A DNA stretch of 64,000 bases from Sebastes aleutianus (taxonomy: Eukaryota > Chordata > Actinopteri > Perciformes > Sebastidae): positions 23,073,591 to 23,137,590 of the forward strand of contig CAKAKS010000067.1 in assembly GCA_916700875.1 (NCBI GenBank), in the 5' to 3' direction. The stretch's first letter is position 1. The number at the start of each line of letters is the position of its first letter. Below are positions 13,101 to 23,679 of this stretch, one piece after another. The notes below the pieces were generated by a model. It did no database searches and had not been told where the DNA came from. It saw nothing but the letters and a program-made list of their open reading frames with translations. The position numbers were made by a program, and so were the translations under genes.

Positions 13101-13583
13101 TGATATAGATACAGTATGATATAGATACAGTATGATATAGATACAGTATGATATAGATACAGTGTGATATAGATATAGTATGATATAGATACAGTATGAT
13201 ATAGATATAGTATGATATAGATATAGTGTGATATAGATATAGTGTGATATAGATATAGTGTGATATAGATAGTGTGATATAGATATAGAGTGATATAGAT
13301 ATAGTATGATATAGATACAGTGTGATATAGATACAGTATGATATAGATACAGTATGATATAGATATAGTATAGTCACTGTATCTGTGGAAACCTGCCAAC
13401 TTCACACAATACCTGTGTAAAATACCATTAAAACATGTTTAAACTCCTTCATGGCGACTGTTAGGCTTTAAACATATTCATAAAAACTTAATATTGATAA
13501 TAAAGAACATATTTTAATGTAAACTAACCTTTTTTAGATGTTTTACCGGAGACTCCGCTCCGACTGCTCTCCTCCGTCGCCAT
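1703..13583 (-). CDS. rpap2: RPAP2, RNA polymerase II-associated protein 2 (CTD Ser5 phosphatase)
   Basis: Twelve coding exons in transcript order: 13529-13583, 11525-11570, 10321-10435, 9013-9111, 8833-8898, 8640-8728, 8493-8528, 7183-8329, 6893-6999, 6498-6578, 4668-4736, 1703-1847. They total 2055 nt (684 aa; human about 612). The family dephosphorylates Ser5 of the Pol II CTD and helps import Pol II into the nucleus. The Rtr1-type zinc motif is visible: C94-x4-C99 (LCGYPIC) and C130-x3-C134 (YCSNFC), with KISTKTNKVYDITERK between. An acidic, low-complexity middle lies in the 1147-nt exon. The conserved C-terminal part includes LRIREFYKG, NLVRTFR and HKTPEWTLLAVVLLHL. All junctions keep phase. 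Intron 1 carries a 1.7-kb minisatellite, intron 2 a LINE fragment and intron 3 a hAT-like MITE. The ATG is the first in the exon and lies beside repeat sequence. Confidence 0.95.
2166..2360 (+). repeat. Interspersed repeat family 'GCTGCAACTAA', copy 2 (partial)
   Basis: It begins GGGCTTCAACTAACGATTAT and keeps internal blocks shared with the 4221 copy (AAGATGACGTCCTCAAATG, CAAAGATATTCAGTTTAC). It ends before the second terminus, so it is truncated. It lies in RPAP2 intron 11. Confidence 0.65.
3637..3679. repeat. (CA)n microsatellite
   Basis: About 21 uninterrupted CA units in RPAP2 intron 11. A second CA run lies at 4073-4100. Confidence 0.95.
4073..4100. repeat. (CA)n microsatellite
   Basis: About 14 CA units in RPAP2 intron 11. 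Confidence 0.9.
4208..4576 (-). mobile_element. 'GCTGCAACTAA' family, copy 3, full length with 13-bp TSD
   Basis: The element spans 4221-4563 (343 bp) in inverse orientation, ending TTAGTTGCAGCCG. It is flanked by the perfect 13-bp direct repeat TACTCTCCTCTAC at 4208-4220 and 4564-4576. Ends are short inverted repeats. The duplication shows this is a discrete insertion in RPAP2 intron 11. Confidence 0.85.
6867..6892. repeat. (CA)n microsatellite abutting an RPAP2 splice donor
   Basis: CA units on plus, read as GT on the RPAP2 strand. The run starts directly at the donor of the exon ending at 6893, so the splice site is part of the repeat. Confidence 0.9.
9662..10180. mobile_element. hAT-like non-autonomous DNA transposon with 8-bp TSD
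   Basis: The element spans 9670-10172 (503 bp). It begins CAGGGGTCAGCAACCT and ends AGGTTGCTGACCCCTG, a 16-bp perfect terminal inverted repeat. The perfect 8-bp duplication AGGTAGGC flanks it at 9662-9669 and 10173-10180. CAGGGGTC-type ends plus 8-bp TSDs are typical of the hAT superfamily. No transposase frame is present. A second palindromic element (9832-9999) lies inside. It sits in RPAP2 intron 3. Confidence 0.92.
9832..9999. mobile_element. Palindromic MITE nested in the hAT-like element
   Basis: The arms at 9832-9859 and 9972-9999 are a perfect 28-bp inverted repeat (outer end GAGTATTAGGGCCACATTG). The interior is AT-rich with ATTTCGAGATT/TCTCGTAA blocks. I could not find a convincing target-site duplication. 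Confidence 0.8.
10511..11465 (+). mobile_element. 5'-truncated L1/Tx1-like LINE, ORF2 C-terminal remnant
   Basis: An open frame at 10520-11119 resembles the C-terminal part of L1-like reverse transcriptases, including the C-x3-C-type H/C-rich segment (CWRNCGSQVANHYHLFSACP) and an SVAARKAITKKW motif. An A-rich tail follows. The repeats TAATAATAATAAAGTCAA (10492-10510) and ATAATAATAAGTCAA (11466-11480) look like its target-site duplication. It lies antisense in RPAP2 intron 2. Confidence 0.85.
11640..13378. repeat. 16-bp minisatellite in RPAP2 intron 1
   Basis: About 108 tandem copies of a 16-mer, consensus ATGATATAGATACAGT, with a few recurrent variants (C/T at one site; TATGAT versus TGTGAT). 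Occasional units have lost bases (near 11890, 12050, 12855, 13270). On the RPAP2 strand two frames stay open over most of the array (595 and 372 codons), because 16 is not a multiple of 3 and every frame cycles through the same 48-nt codon set. I read this as repeat, not protein. Confidence 0.97.
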
Positions 13584-13599
13584 GATGTTTCTCTTCTTC

Positions 13600-14053
13600 T
13601 TCTTCTTTGGTGTTTATTGGCGGTTGGTAAACCAGCTTATAGGTGCATTACCGCCACCTGCTGGACTACTGCAGTGTGGAGCAGGAGATAAGCAGAAACA
13701 ATAAAATACAAATTATAATAATAAAATAAAGAAATAAAAACAAAAAACACAAAAAAACAATAAAATAAAAATGAATAATTATTAATAATAATAACAATAA
13801 TAATACTACTAATACTAATTAAATTCTCTCCATTATTCATGTTGCCCTTAAGTAATTAATTAGAAGATTGTGTACTTTCTTAGATGTCTTTCCTAGCAGA
13901 TTCCCCATTGTAATATTTCCATCATCTACTCCTGATAGCAATTACCTTCTTTCTTTGTCATATTTGTTGATAAATAAATAAATATAAAATAAAATAACAA
14001 TAACAATAACAATAACAATAACATAAAATAAAATTAATAATTATTATTAATAA

Positions 14054-14085
<32 letters not shown>

Positions 14086-14230
14086 ATTATCTCCATTATT
14101 CCTGTTGCCCTTAAGTAAATAATTAGAAGATTGTGTACTTTCTTAGATGTCTTTCCTAGCAGGTTCCCCCATTGTAATATTTCCATCATCTACTCCTGAT
14201 AGCAATTCCCTTCTTTCTTTGTCATATTTT
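13600..14230. repeat. Repeat-derived sequence upstream of RPAP2, with 264-bp tandem duplication
   Basis: The segment near 13604-13680 (GGCGGTTGGTAAACCAGC, CATTACCGCCACCTGCTGG) matches what I remember as a widespread fish repeat. A block at 13822-13965 recurs at 14085-14228, offset by 263-264 bp. Both carry TTGTGTACTTTCTTAGATG and TTCCATCATCTACTCCTGAT. Simple A/T-rich repeats fill the gap. Confidence 0.75.
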
Positions 14231-14690
14231 TTTAATTTTTTTTTTATTATTATTACTTAAAAATGACAGTATACATAGTAACAGCAGAAAACATTAAAAA
14301 CATTTACATACAGAAGAAGCATAGCGAAAACATAAACAAAGAGCTGTGCCAAACATAAAAGGACAACAGAAATGAAACAAAACCAACATAAAATAAAAAA
14401 AACACAATAAAAAAAATAAAACAAATAAAATAAATAATAACAAAAAAAAAGACCACGCGAGAGTAAGACAATAATTTCACTTAAAAACATTAAAGATATT
14501 TCATAAATTCATTGTTTTCATTGCTTTTTTTGTTTTGTGAGGAAGAAATTGTTGACAGATATAATTCCATTTCTTTCATAAATACAAAGAAATTCGTTTT
14601 TTTTGGGGGTAAATTTACACTTGTGAATGTGGAACTTCGCGAGAATTAAAATTAAATTAATAAGAAAAAATACTTAAATTCAACTTTGAC
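14225..14690 (-). mobile_element. L1/Tx1-like LINE 3' fragment
   Basis: It shares about 450 bp with 48505-48955 (AAATGACAGTATAC, ACAGCAGAAAACATTAAAAA, GTGAATGTGGAACTTCGCGA). The T-rich left edge is the 3' poly(A) end on minus. In the 48505 copy this sequence runs on into ORF2 coding sequence. It stops about 50 bases before the likely GLMN first exon. Confidence 0.8.
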
Positions 14691-14739
14691 CTATGACGTA
14701 TTTCCTCCTACGGCAAGCCCAAACGGACAGAACCAGCGG

Positions 14740-14789
14740 TTAGCATGGTAGTTTCCACCGGGCTGTTTGGGGACATGTAGTTATCTAAG
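14740..14789 (+). other. Probable GLMN non-coding first exon with short uORF
   Basis: The donor TAAG|GTGGGTATC at 14790 ends a GC-richer block just after a TGACGTA CRE-like site at 14694-14700. Inside is a short upstream ORF at 14745-14780 (11 codons plus TAG). The 5' edge is a guess. The next exon carries the GLMN ATG. RPAP2 starts divergently 1.1 kb away. Confidence 0.5.
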
Positions 14790-15060
14790 GTGGGTATCTA
14801 TTTACTCTGGCTATTATTAACCTGTTTATCACTTCTATACTTAGCACCAGCGCGCACTGTTTGTGACTGTGTTTTGACAGCTAACATAGCAGAATAACAT
14901 GTTTATTATAACTGATAATTCAGCTAATTGTCACACTAGCATCCATCTCCTCTGTTTACACCAGACTGTCCAGTTACTACTGCAGCAGGGCTTATACCTG
15001 ACCTTAACCTGCATATACATGATGAATCAACTCATGTACAGCTGTCAGAGTAGATACTGA

Positions 15061-15231
15061 GATAGATAGATATGTGGATAGAAAGATAGATAGATAGATA
15101 GATAGATATGTGAATAGAAAGATAGATAGATAGATAGATATGTGAATAGAAAGATAGATAGATATGTGAATAGAAAGATAGATAGATAGATATGTGAATA
15201 GAAAGATAGATAGATAGATAGATATGTGAAT

Positions 15232-15268
<37 letters not shown>

Positions 15269-15577
15269 TGTGAATAGAAATATAGATAGATAGATAGAAA
15301 GATAGATAGATATGTGAATAGAAAGATAGATAGATATGTGAATAGAAAGATAGATAGATATGTGAATAGATAGATAGATAGATAGATATGTGAATAGAAA
15401 GATAGATAGATAGATAGAAAGATAGATAGATATGTGAATAGATAGATAGATAGATAGATATGTGAATAGAAATATAGATAGATAGATAGAAAGATAGATA
15501 GATAGATATGTGAATAGAAAGATAGATAGATAGATATGTGAATAGAAAGATAGATAGATAGATAGATAGATATGTGA

Positions 15578-15620
<43 letters not shown>

Positions 15621-15649
15621 TGTGAATAGAAAGATAGATAGATATGTGA

Positions 15650-15688
<39 letters not shown>

Positions 15689-15745
15689 TGTGAATAGATA
15701 GATAGATAGATATGTGAATAGAAAGATAGATAGATAGATATGTGA

Positions 15746-15796
<51 letters not shown>

Positions 15797-15907
15797 TGTG
15801 AATAGAAAGATAGATAGATAGATAGATAGATATGTGAATAGAAAGATAGATAGATAGAAAGATAGATAGATAGATAGATATGTGAATAGAAAGATAGATA
15901 GATAGAT

Positions 15908-15940
<33 letters not shown>

Positions 15941-15994
15941 TGTGGATAGATAGATAGATAGATAGATAGATATGTGGATAGATAGATAGATAGC

Positions 15995-16029
<35 letters not shown>
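15061..16029. repeat. Compound GATA tetranucleotide array
   Basis: Long (GATA)n runs are interrupted about 25 times by TATGTGAATAGAAA and occasional TATGTGGATA. It lies in GLMN intron 1 and runs directly into the 3' end of a LINE (16030), whose own tail is (ATCT)n. Confidence 0.97.
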
Positions 16030-16443
16030 TAACTTTATTGATCCCGAGGGAAATTCAAGTTTCCAGCATCACAGTTCCATAGTGCAAAACATGTTAGTAA
16101 AAAGGCAGTAAAAAAGTTAGTAGTACAAAGTACAAAAAAAATATACCAGATATAAAAATACAAGGAGATGAAGAAAACTGTTAAAACTGAATATAGTGCA
16201 GGGTAACAGCTGTGATACACGACTATTAAAAAAGTGAATATAGTGCAGAAGAGACTGTTAAAAATGAGTATAGTGCAGGGTAACTCCAGTAGCTTAGTCT
16301 ATGAAAGTGCACTGTGTGCATTATTATCTGTCCTGCAGACCGTCCTCCCTAGAGAGGTGTTGTACAGTTTGATGGCTCGGGGGACAAAAGATTTCCTGAG
16401 TCCACTTGTCTTATTATCAAGTAATATGGTGTGTGCATTATTT
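16030..16443 (-). mobile_element. Rex1/CR1-like LINE 3' fragment
   Basis: Minus-strand reading ends with CCCTCGGGATCAATAAAGTT followed by (ATCT)n, the 3' terminus I recall for Rex1/CR1-like teleost LINEs. The plus sequence GAGGTGTTGTACAGTTTGAT and GGCTCGGGGGACAAAAGATT also fit such elements. There is no intact reading frame. It lies in GLMN intron 1. Confidence 0.7.
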
Positions 16444-16519
16444 TGACATGAAGTGTCCTGTTTGTTTTGAAGGACTTGTGTGCGTGTGAAGATAAACCAC
16501 CAACCTGAAGACAGCAGGG

Positions 16520-19500
16520 ATGGCTCTGGAGCAGCTCAGTGATGTGGTCCAGAGATGTGTGAGTCCTCTGGGGGGACTGGAGGGGATTCAGTTATACCAC
16601 ATCCACAAACCTACACATTTCATCATCATGTCTGGGTTCTCCACTGACTTTTTATTCAGTGCAATGACTTAATTTACTCAGTAATCTGAATGTATTTATA
16701 CACACAGGTCACTGTGTTGCTACTGTCTAAACTACATTAAATTAACAGAGCCTTGAATATCTTAAATGATATTTCAATAATGATTAAAAGACTGTGGGGC
16801 TGCAACTAACAACTATATCCATTAATGACTGACTTGTTGATTGTTTCTTGATTAACCGTAAATAAATAAAATGTCAGATATTGTGACAATTTCCCAGATC
16901 CTAAAGTGACGTCCTCAGTTTGCTTATGTCCAATCAACAGTACAAAACCCCAAATAAATATACAATGATAAAAAAGCAGCAGGCATTTCTGACTTCGCTG
17001 CAATAAAACGTCTATATTTTGTCTTTCTTTCACACAGCAAGCCCTCCCTGATGACGGCTACACCACCGAGGACCACGACGTGTTCACGATTTCTGGGCGG
17101 ACCTGCATCGAGGAGGGAAACAGTGCACAGGTCCTCAGTATTGTCCTGGATGAAAAGAATCAGGTACTCAAAGCTGACCATCGTTTTGCACGTTGTGTTG
17201 CACATTTTGTACTGCATAAACACTCATCTATTTTCTCTTTCTGTAGGACATAGTGAGATGTATGGGCTGGAATCTGCTGCCTCCACTGATCCAGGTTCTG
17301 CTGAAGAAAGAAAACGAGAAGTTCTCTCAATGCCTCGCCATTTTCAACCACCTGCTACAGGTCTGTTCAAGATTGGATTATAATATATAAGATACAACAT
17401 TAGTTATAATTTGATGTGATCCACTGACTAATCTAGCAGTGTGTAGATGCTGAGTGTCTTGAGTTTTGGTTCTCCAGACCTGCAGACCCAAAGAGCTGCT
17501 GATCGGCCTGTTGGAGCAGCTGGAGCAGGATGACCCCGACACCATCGCAGAGAGCCTCCATCTGCTGTTGAACCCTCTACAGAAAGGTAAAGAACATTTC
17601 TACGAATGTGTACTCCAATATACTGACATCACATGTCAACTCAAATGGAGCCATTTCATCTGTGTCATCCTCTCAGTATTGCTGTGTCTGGGCGTCCGTA
17701 AGGCGTCGTCACTCGGCATGACCCTGTCCTCCGTGCTGGACCAGGTGGCCAAACTGCCTCTACCTTACACCAAGGAGCAAGAGGAGGACGACGTCTTCTC
17801 GCTTTGTCGCTGCTGCGCTGATCTGATGGACTTTGTCAAGCCTTTTGTCCACGAGGCCAGGCAAAACATCCTGAACAGCGAGGCGCAAAATGAGAACAAG
17901 ATGGCGGGTGATCAGGGCAGGGTGAAAGAGGACGAGCTGCGGACAGAACTGCTGAAGTTGTGAGTGATAAATTTGAAATTCGCAACTCCGACTTGCATCT
18001 AAAATATCTGTAGTATGATGCCGAGGTTGACTCCTTGTGTTTTTCTGTTCTGCAGCTGTATGAAGACACTGAGTCACCCTCTGTTGGAGGTACAACTCAA
18101 GGATCCAGACACTCTGGCCGTGTCTCCCCTCAGGACTTTTGCCACAGAGATTTTGGTACGTCACCGTAATATTCTGGAAAGAGCTGCTGTCCTGTAACTG
18201 CAGTGTAAATGTTGTGATGGGTGCTGCAAATTTGACTAGTTTCTACAGTAATATGTCAATGAAACTCACAATTTTTAGTACCCTGTCAGATATCATGTTC
18301 TGTGTTTTGTACAGAACACCCTCGGTGCTGTCGGAGAGTCCGTCCCCAGTCTTGTGTTCCAGCCTCTGTTGAAGAGAAAACAGGTTCCCGGTTTTCTGGA
18401 GGAGGAGGTGCGTTACCCTAAAGAGTCTTTGGCCAGCCTGGCTCACCTGGTGTTTGTCCATCACCTGGCCGCTGATACTTTCCCCAGTGTTTTCAGGTAA
18501 GATAGAAAAAAATATCTATAATTATGAAGAAATGGGACACTGATAAACTGTATGAGTTGCTTCAAACGTGGCTAGAAAATTAGCGCTGGATGACACTGCT
18601 GATGATTTATACTGTTTTATATTCAGAATTTAAACGTATTGTTAATCCATCCTGACTCACTCTGTGTTTGTTTACAGTCCTGTGTTCAGTCTCCGGTGTA
18701 ACATGGAGCACATTTGCCTCCTCTTGTCCAGGTGAATACATGATGACACAATGTTATTGTATCTTTTCTGTTAGCAGTAAAACAACATATAAAACACAGT
18801 TTGGCAAACACTGCATTTGTGGTAGTTCATCTGTCAAATTGAGTTTTTAAGCAGCTGATATCGGAAAAATATAGTATATTGATACATTGATGGATGAAAT
18901 TTATGAAAACTCAAAATTTTAAATGGAAAAAGTAATTATTTTAAGCATTTTTCCTTACTTAATCTTAAAGTTTACGTGACATATTGGCCATTGAAACCTT
19001 ATATAATACCTCATGAAGTTATTTTATGTAGCCACCACTTACACACCATAAACCCACATATCTAACTGCCGACTTGGATCTATCGGTTATTTTTTGGTGT
19101 GTGTTGTGTATTTTAGCCGAACCTTTCATAACTTATTTTTAAATTATATTTTATTGACAGAACTGAGGAGTCCAGGATTCAGAAAGGACTGGTGAGTCAA
19201 ACTGAAACATTGAATTAGAAATAAGTTTTACATTTTTTCATTTTTGCAACATGCTGTAGATTTGTATTGTGGTTTACAAATATTTCTCAGGTGATATAGA
19301 TCGTTTCAACGGAATTGCATTACTAGGCAACAGCTTGGGTCCATGTTTACTTCCTGTCAGCTTATATCATTCACAAACACTGCAACAGGAAATAAACTGG
19401 GACACATTTGGAATGTTTACGTTGTGAAACAGAAACAACCTGCAAGACTTTTCCAGCTCTTATGAAGAACTCTCTCGTAAACTGTACCTGTTTATTTTAG

Positions 19501-21871
19501 AGCTTTTTGTAGTCTGACGTTCGGTACGTGTGTTCACCGTCACACAGGAGCTGTATGAGAAGAGTCTGGTGCGCGTGGAGGACGGCGGTCTGTCGGCAGA
19601 TCTGCTGGAGATCAAAGCCTTCCTCACAGTCCCTCAGGTGAACACAGTCATTTATACAAACCTCAGATTTTACTCACAGTGTGATGCTTTACTGATGCTC
19701 AGTTATCAATTTCACCGTTTGTTTTCAGAACTTGGTGAAGGTCATGACGATGTGTCCGAGCCATGATTTGGTAAGTCTTCACATTAGAAGATAATTTAGC
19801 AATTTGGCGCAAAACGTAACATGCATTACGTAACATAATGGACACAATTACTTTTTTCTACTTCTGCATTTATTGTAGCTTTGAAATTAAGTCACATTTT
19901 ATTTGCATCTATTATTCTTTAAATTTTTAAAAATAGATATATTTACATATTTGCTTCCTTGTCAACAGAGAACCAGAGGTCTGAAGGTGTTGCAGCTGAG
20001 CATCGACAAGTTTGACACTGAAGCCAAGTACAACTTTTTCAAGTAAGTTCACCTTTCTTCCAGCAATGTCTCTTTCTGTTCCACCTTCCAGCGTATTGAC
20101 TTTTACTGTCTTGTTTCAGATACATGCTGCAAACCAGCAAGCACTCAGGAGTCGAAGGCTACGTCATCAAAAACATCAAGAATCAGATCGACATTGCCCT
20201 GCAGGTGAGATGGCATGTTAAATTTCATGGTAGCGCTTTCAGCTAAATAACAGTGTTTTAATTTAAAATCTCTAAAACAAAGCCAAGTAATAGTCTGTCT
20301 TTGTCTCCGTGTGTCCTCAGCCAGGTAACTGTAACATCTGGTTCGAGGGAGCTCACCTGCTGCCTTTGCTGCGTAAAGTTCTCAGTCTGCCAGACGGCCC
20401 AGAGACCGACCTCCTGAACTATCTGGACAGGTATTTTTTCTATGTCCCTTATCTTGCTCAGGGGACTGGAACCTATCCCAGCATGCATTAGAGCGAGAGG
20501 CAGGGTACATGAATAAGTTACCAGTCTATCGGAGTACTAACAGCTAACAGATAATAAAGAAACACATCACAGCTAAAGTGAGCTTCTCTCTCTTGACTGC
20601 ATGATTTGGAGTTAATGTGCATTGCTTAATTAATGTGAACTAAAAATGAATGTGAAGTTAAAAAACAAATGTCCTTAAATGGATGAATGATTTTAGCCTA
20701 ATTTTTCCTCTTGCACTTAAAACATACGGAAAAACATTTCTTAATTATTAGCTATTGATTACCATGCATATATCCACATAATCTTTTCCAAAAACTAAAA
20801 TGAACTTACATTTTTAATGTCTGCTATTGGCGTTGTACAATCTGGTGCTATGAATAGCTCTCGGACACTTTAATTTTGTCAAATTAGCACTCAGGAAAAA
20901 AGGTTGGAGACCTCTGGACTAAACGATAACAACTCAGGGTCCATGTACTAGCTGTTTCTGGAGCTTTCAACCGTATTGCATGATCTTATTCAGAAAAATC
21001 TGAAGTGAACCTTGAGTCAGGATTGTTTTTGTGTTGCTTTTAAACAGAATCATGGAGTCTCTGAACCTGCTGCGGTACCTCATCATCAGAGACAAAGTGA
21101 CGCAGAACCAGGTGAGTGTTGATCCGATCCAGTAAATATCAGGGAACCTTTCCAGCCAAAAAGACCAACATCATAAATCATCATCATTTTCTGTAATTAA
21201 GTTACTTTCCATTATCTCAAGAGGGCAGAACGACAACTAAACCTCCACCCACATGTTTCTGATCTCCATGGTGCGTCAGTTAACTCCACTCATCATGTTT
21301 TTCTCTTGCTGTTTTGATGTTGCAGACAGGGATCTGGACAGAGCTGTATAAAATAGAAGATACGTTCCTGAAGCCGCTGCGTGTTGGAGTGAACATGTCG
21401 AGAGCTCACTACGAGAGGGAGCTCCACGACACCATGGAGACCAAGAAGGGCAAGGCCAAAGGTCAGACCAACGCTCGCTTATTTCAGTTCCACCTTTCTC
21501 AAACCACTTGCTGCCTTTCTTTTGCAAAGATTTTCGGAATAACAGCTTTGCCACAGAAGCCTGTGAAAAATATAATAGAACACATGAATGTGTGTTTTCC
21601 ACAGAAGCGTCTGTGGTTTCTGTGTCCGTCGGCGACGAGAAGCTGCCCGGCATGACATCAGAGTCACAGATTCAGGTCAGTGACGTTCATGGTCATATGA
21701 CAATTTGTTGATTGTGTGTTTGTGTACAGCGCTGACGAAGAGCAGCTATGACCTGATTGAATTCCAACATGTCTTTTTCAGGCTCTGCACTCGGCGCTGC
21801 ACACGTTCGACATGATCGAGAGTGTGTTGGTGCGAATAGAGGAACTCACCGAGGTGAAGGAAAGTCTTTAG
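16520..21871 (+). CDS. glmn: GLMN, glomulin (FKBP-associated, cullin-RING ligase inhibitor)
   Basis: Eighteen coding exons: 16520-16558, 17038-17163, 17247-17360, 17478-17586, 17677-17959, 18056-18155, 18315-18496, 18678-18731, 19161-19191, 19548-19637, 19729-19770, 19969-20042, 20120-20204, 20321-20430, 21048-21111, 21326-21461, 21605-21675, 21782-21871. They total 1800 nt (599 aa; human 594). All junctions are GT-AG and in phase. Family hallmarks are the start MALEQLSDVVQRC, NMGWNL-like CMGWNLLPPLI, PKELLIGLLEQLE, LPLPYTKEQ, FVKPFVHEA and the C-terminal LHSALHTFDMIESVLVRIEE. The protein is all-helical, HEAT-like; its C-terminal half is known to bind RBX1 and block E2 recruitment. It has no signal peptide or membrane segment. 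The first coding exon is only 39 nt, preceded by a probable non-coding exon near 14740. Confidence 0.96.
16798..17000 (+). repeat. Interspersed repeat family 'GCTGCAACTAA', copy 4 (partial)
   Basis: It begins GGGCTGCAACTAACAACTAT and keeps AAAGTGACGTCCTCAGTTTG. It lies in GLMN intron 2 and decays shortly before exon 3 (17038). The right end is not clear. Confidence 0.6.
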
Positions 21872-22127
21872 ACTGAGCCCACGAGTTTTACTACCAGAGG
21901 GCTTCATCGTCTCCGAGCCAACCGGGCAAACAAACAACTCCTTCAACTGTTCTGTTGATGTATTTTGTTTAAAAAGTAAAAAAGAGCAGCATCAGTCATG
22001 GTTACATTATTTCAAAGAGTTTACAAATCATGATTTTTTTTTTACATGTTTCAAGTTGTTTTCAGCAGGTCTGCTACATGTAGGTACAAGACCTCCAAAA
22101 ATGTCTGAAAATTTGTATTGCTTCTGT

Positions 22128-22133
22128 AATAAA
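22128..22133 (+). terminator. Likely GLMN polyadenylation signal
   Basis: AATAAA about 257 bases past the GLMN stop, followed by a T/G-rich stretch (TTTGTTTTTTG) consistent with a downstream element. Confidence 0.7.
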
Positions 22134-22149
22134 TTCTCAAATTCTTGTG

Positions 22150-23600
22150 TTAAAGTGCTGTACCGTTTGTTTTTTGTATTTTCTGTGGCATGGTTAATTA
22201 TGGATATGGTTATCTGAAATGTGCCTGCAGAGTAATTGTAATGTTAGAATTCACACCTCAGTAATAATAACAAGGCTATTAGTAGAAAAGAGTAATATGT
22301 TTTATCAACTATTTGAGTAATTATAGTGATGATGAATAATAATGATGAATAATAATTTGATTTACCTCTCAGAAGATTTCACAGTGTGAGACGAGCGCGA
22401 GTTCAGAGATACAGTAGTTTTGGGGAATTTTTCCCACCTTCCCAGAGTCAGAAACTAATAAATGCCTCAGGACAGACCTTTGTTTATGTATTTGATGTAG
22501 TCTGAAGTTATGTCAGACAGCGATATTGGGCTATCTTGGCTCAGTTGTTGAGTGTCTATGGGATCAAATAACATAATCATGATCCCACAGAGTGAAACTA
22601 AGCATATAAACTACAGGGTGAGCCTTTTTCCAAGCTTTGTCTGAGGGGAGGCCCACAGTCTCAGACTTTGAAAACAACCTCCTGCCCTCCAGTATATGCT
22701 CCATATATATGTGTAAGATGTTACATACTGTAAATGGCAGCCACTTGCTTTGTTTTTACCTTTATTAGAGTATTATAAATTAACACAGCTGAAACAAACA
22801 TATCCTCATACAGCAGCATTACCACTGAAATTCATAAAAATACAGATGGAAATCAAAAAGCCCTTTCATACTTCAGAAATAGTCACATCCTATGGTGGTA
22901 ATATGGTGTTATGGCAACGGTGACAACAGTAAACAACATACTGACTATTCCCTCTTGACGAGACCCAGTTCAGACTAACAAGGATGTAAAAAAGGCCAAA
23001 CTTAACCCGGGGCATCACTCAGTCATAACAAGACTCCTCAAGTTTTTTTTATCATTTTCTCTTTTAGTAAAAAACTATAGTGTAAAAATAAAAAACAATA
23101 TAATCACACAGTGTGCAGCTGTAACTAGCTGGTTCCTGTCACAGAGGAGATCAGATACCTTCAATTGTAAAACTGTCCAACCATTAACACAAAAGCCAAT
23201 AGTCTGCAAATATAATGCCTCAAGTCAATACTGTTTTTTACCGTCTCTGTTATAGCCAACGGTGCACATCTAGAGCCCTTTAAAATGCCCGTTCTCAAAG
23301 TAGTCTGTGTCATAGCTGCCAAGAACTGCAGGCCTGTGAACCAGCAAGTCAATCCTCTCTTGAATGGACGCTAATATTAAAATCTATGAAGCATTTAACG
23401 GGTCGATGGGAGAGAAAATTGAGAGAGCTTTTTCTCCCCACACTGAAATGTATCAGAGCTCTATTATGCTCTTGTTCAGCTAATTTCTCCACATGGATGT
23501 AAACTTCTGTCCACTTTGTAGCAGAATTATTCCTCATAAGAGGACAGACTTGGTACTCTGCTGGGTTACAAATAACACCCCCTTTGTCTTTGCATCATCC
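22150..23600. other. GLMN-CDC7 convergent intergenic region / CDC7 3' UTR
   Basis: I find no coding exon or recognisable RNA gene. The right part probably belongs to the CDC7 3' UTR. Minus-strand AATAAA hexamers occur at 22761-22766 and 23603-23608, so the UTR could be about 70 or about 900 bases long. Confidence 0.5.
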
Positions 23601-23602
23601 AG

Positions 23603-23608
23603 TTTATT
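23603..23608 (-). terminator. Candidate proximal CDC7 polyadenylation signal
   Basis: AATAAA on minus about 72 bases past the CDC7 stop. A distal alternative lies at 22761-22766. Which is used cannot be told from sequence. Confidence 0.4.
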
Positions 23609-23679
23609 AAAACTAAACCAAAGACGAGGAAGCCGGCAGTTCTGTTCTGTTCATGTGAGACTCCTGGTCTTCTGCGGAG

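Noticed and set aside
11618..13405. A 595-codon minus-strand frame as a protein gene
   Set aside because: It is entirely 16-bp minisatellite. The open frame follows from the repeat lacking stops.
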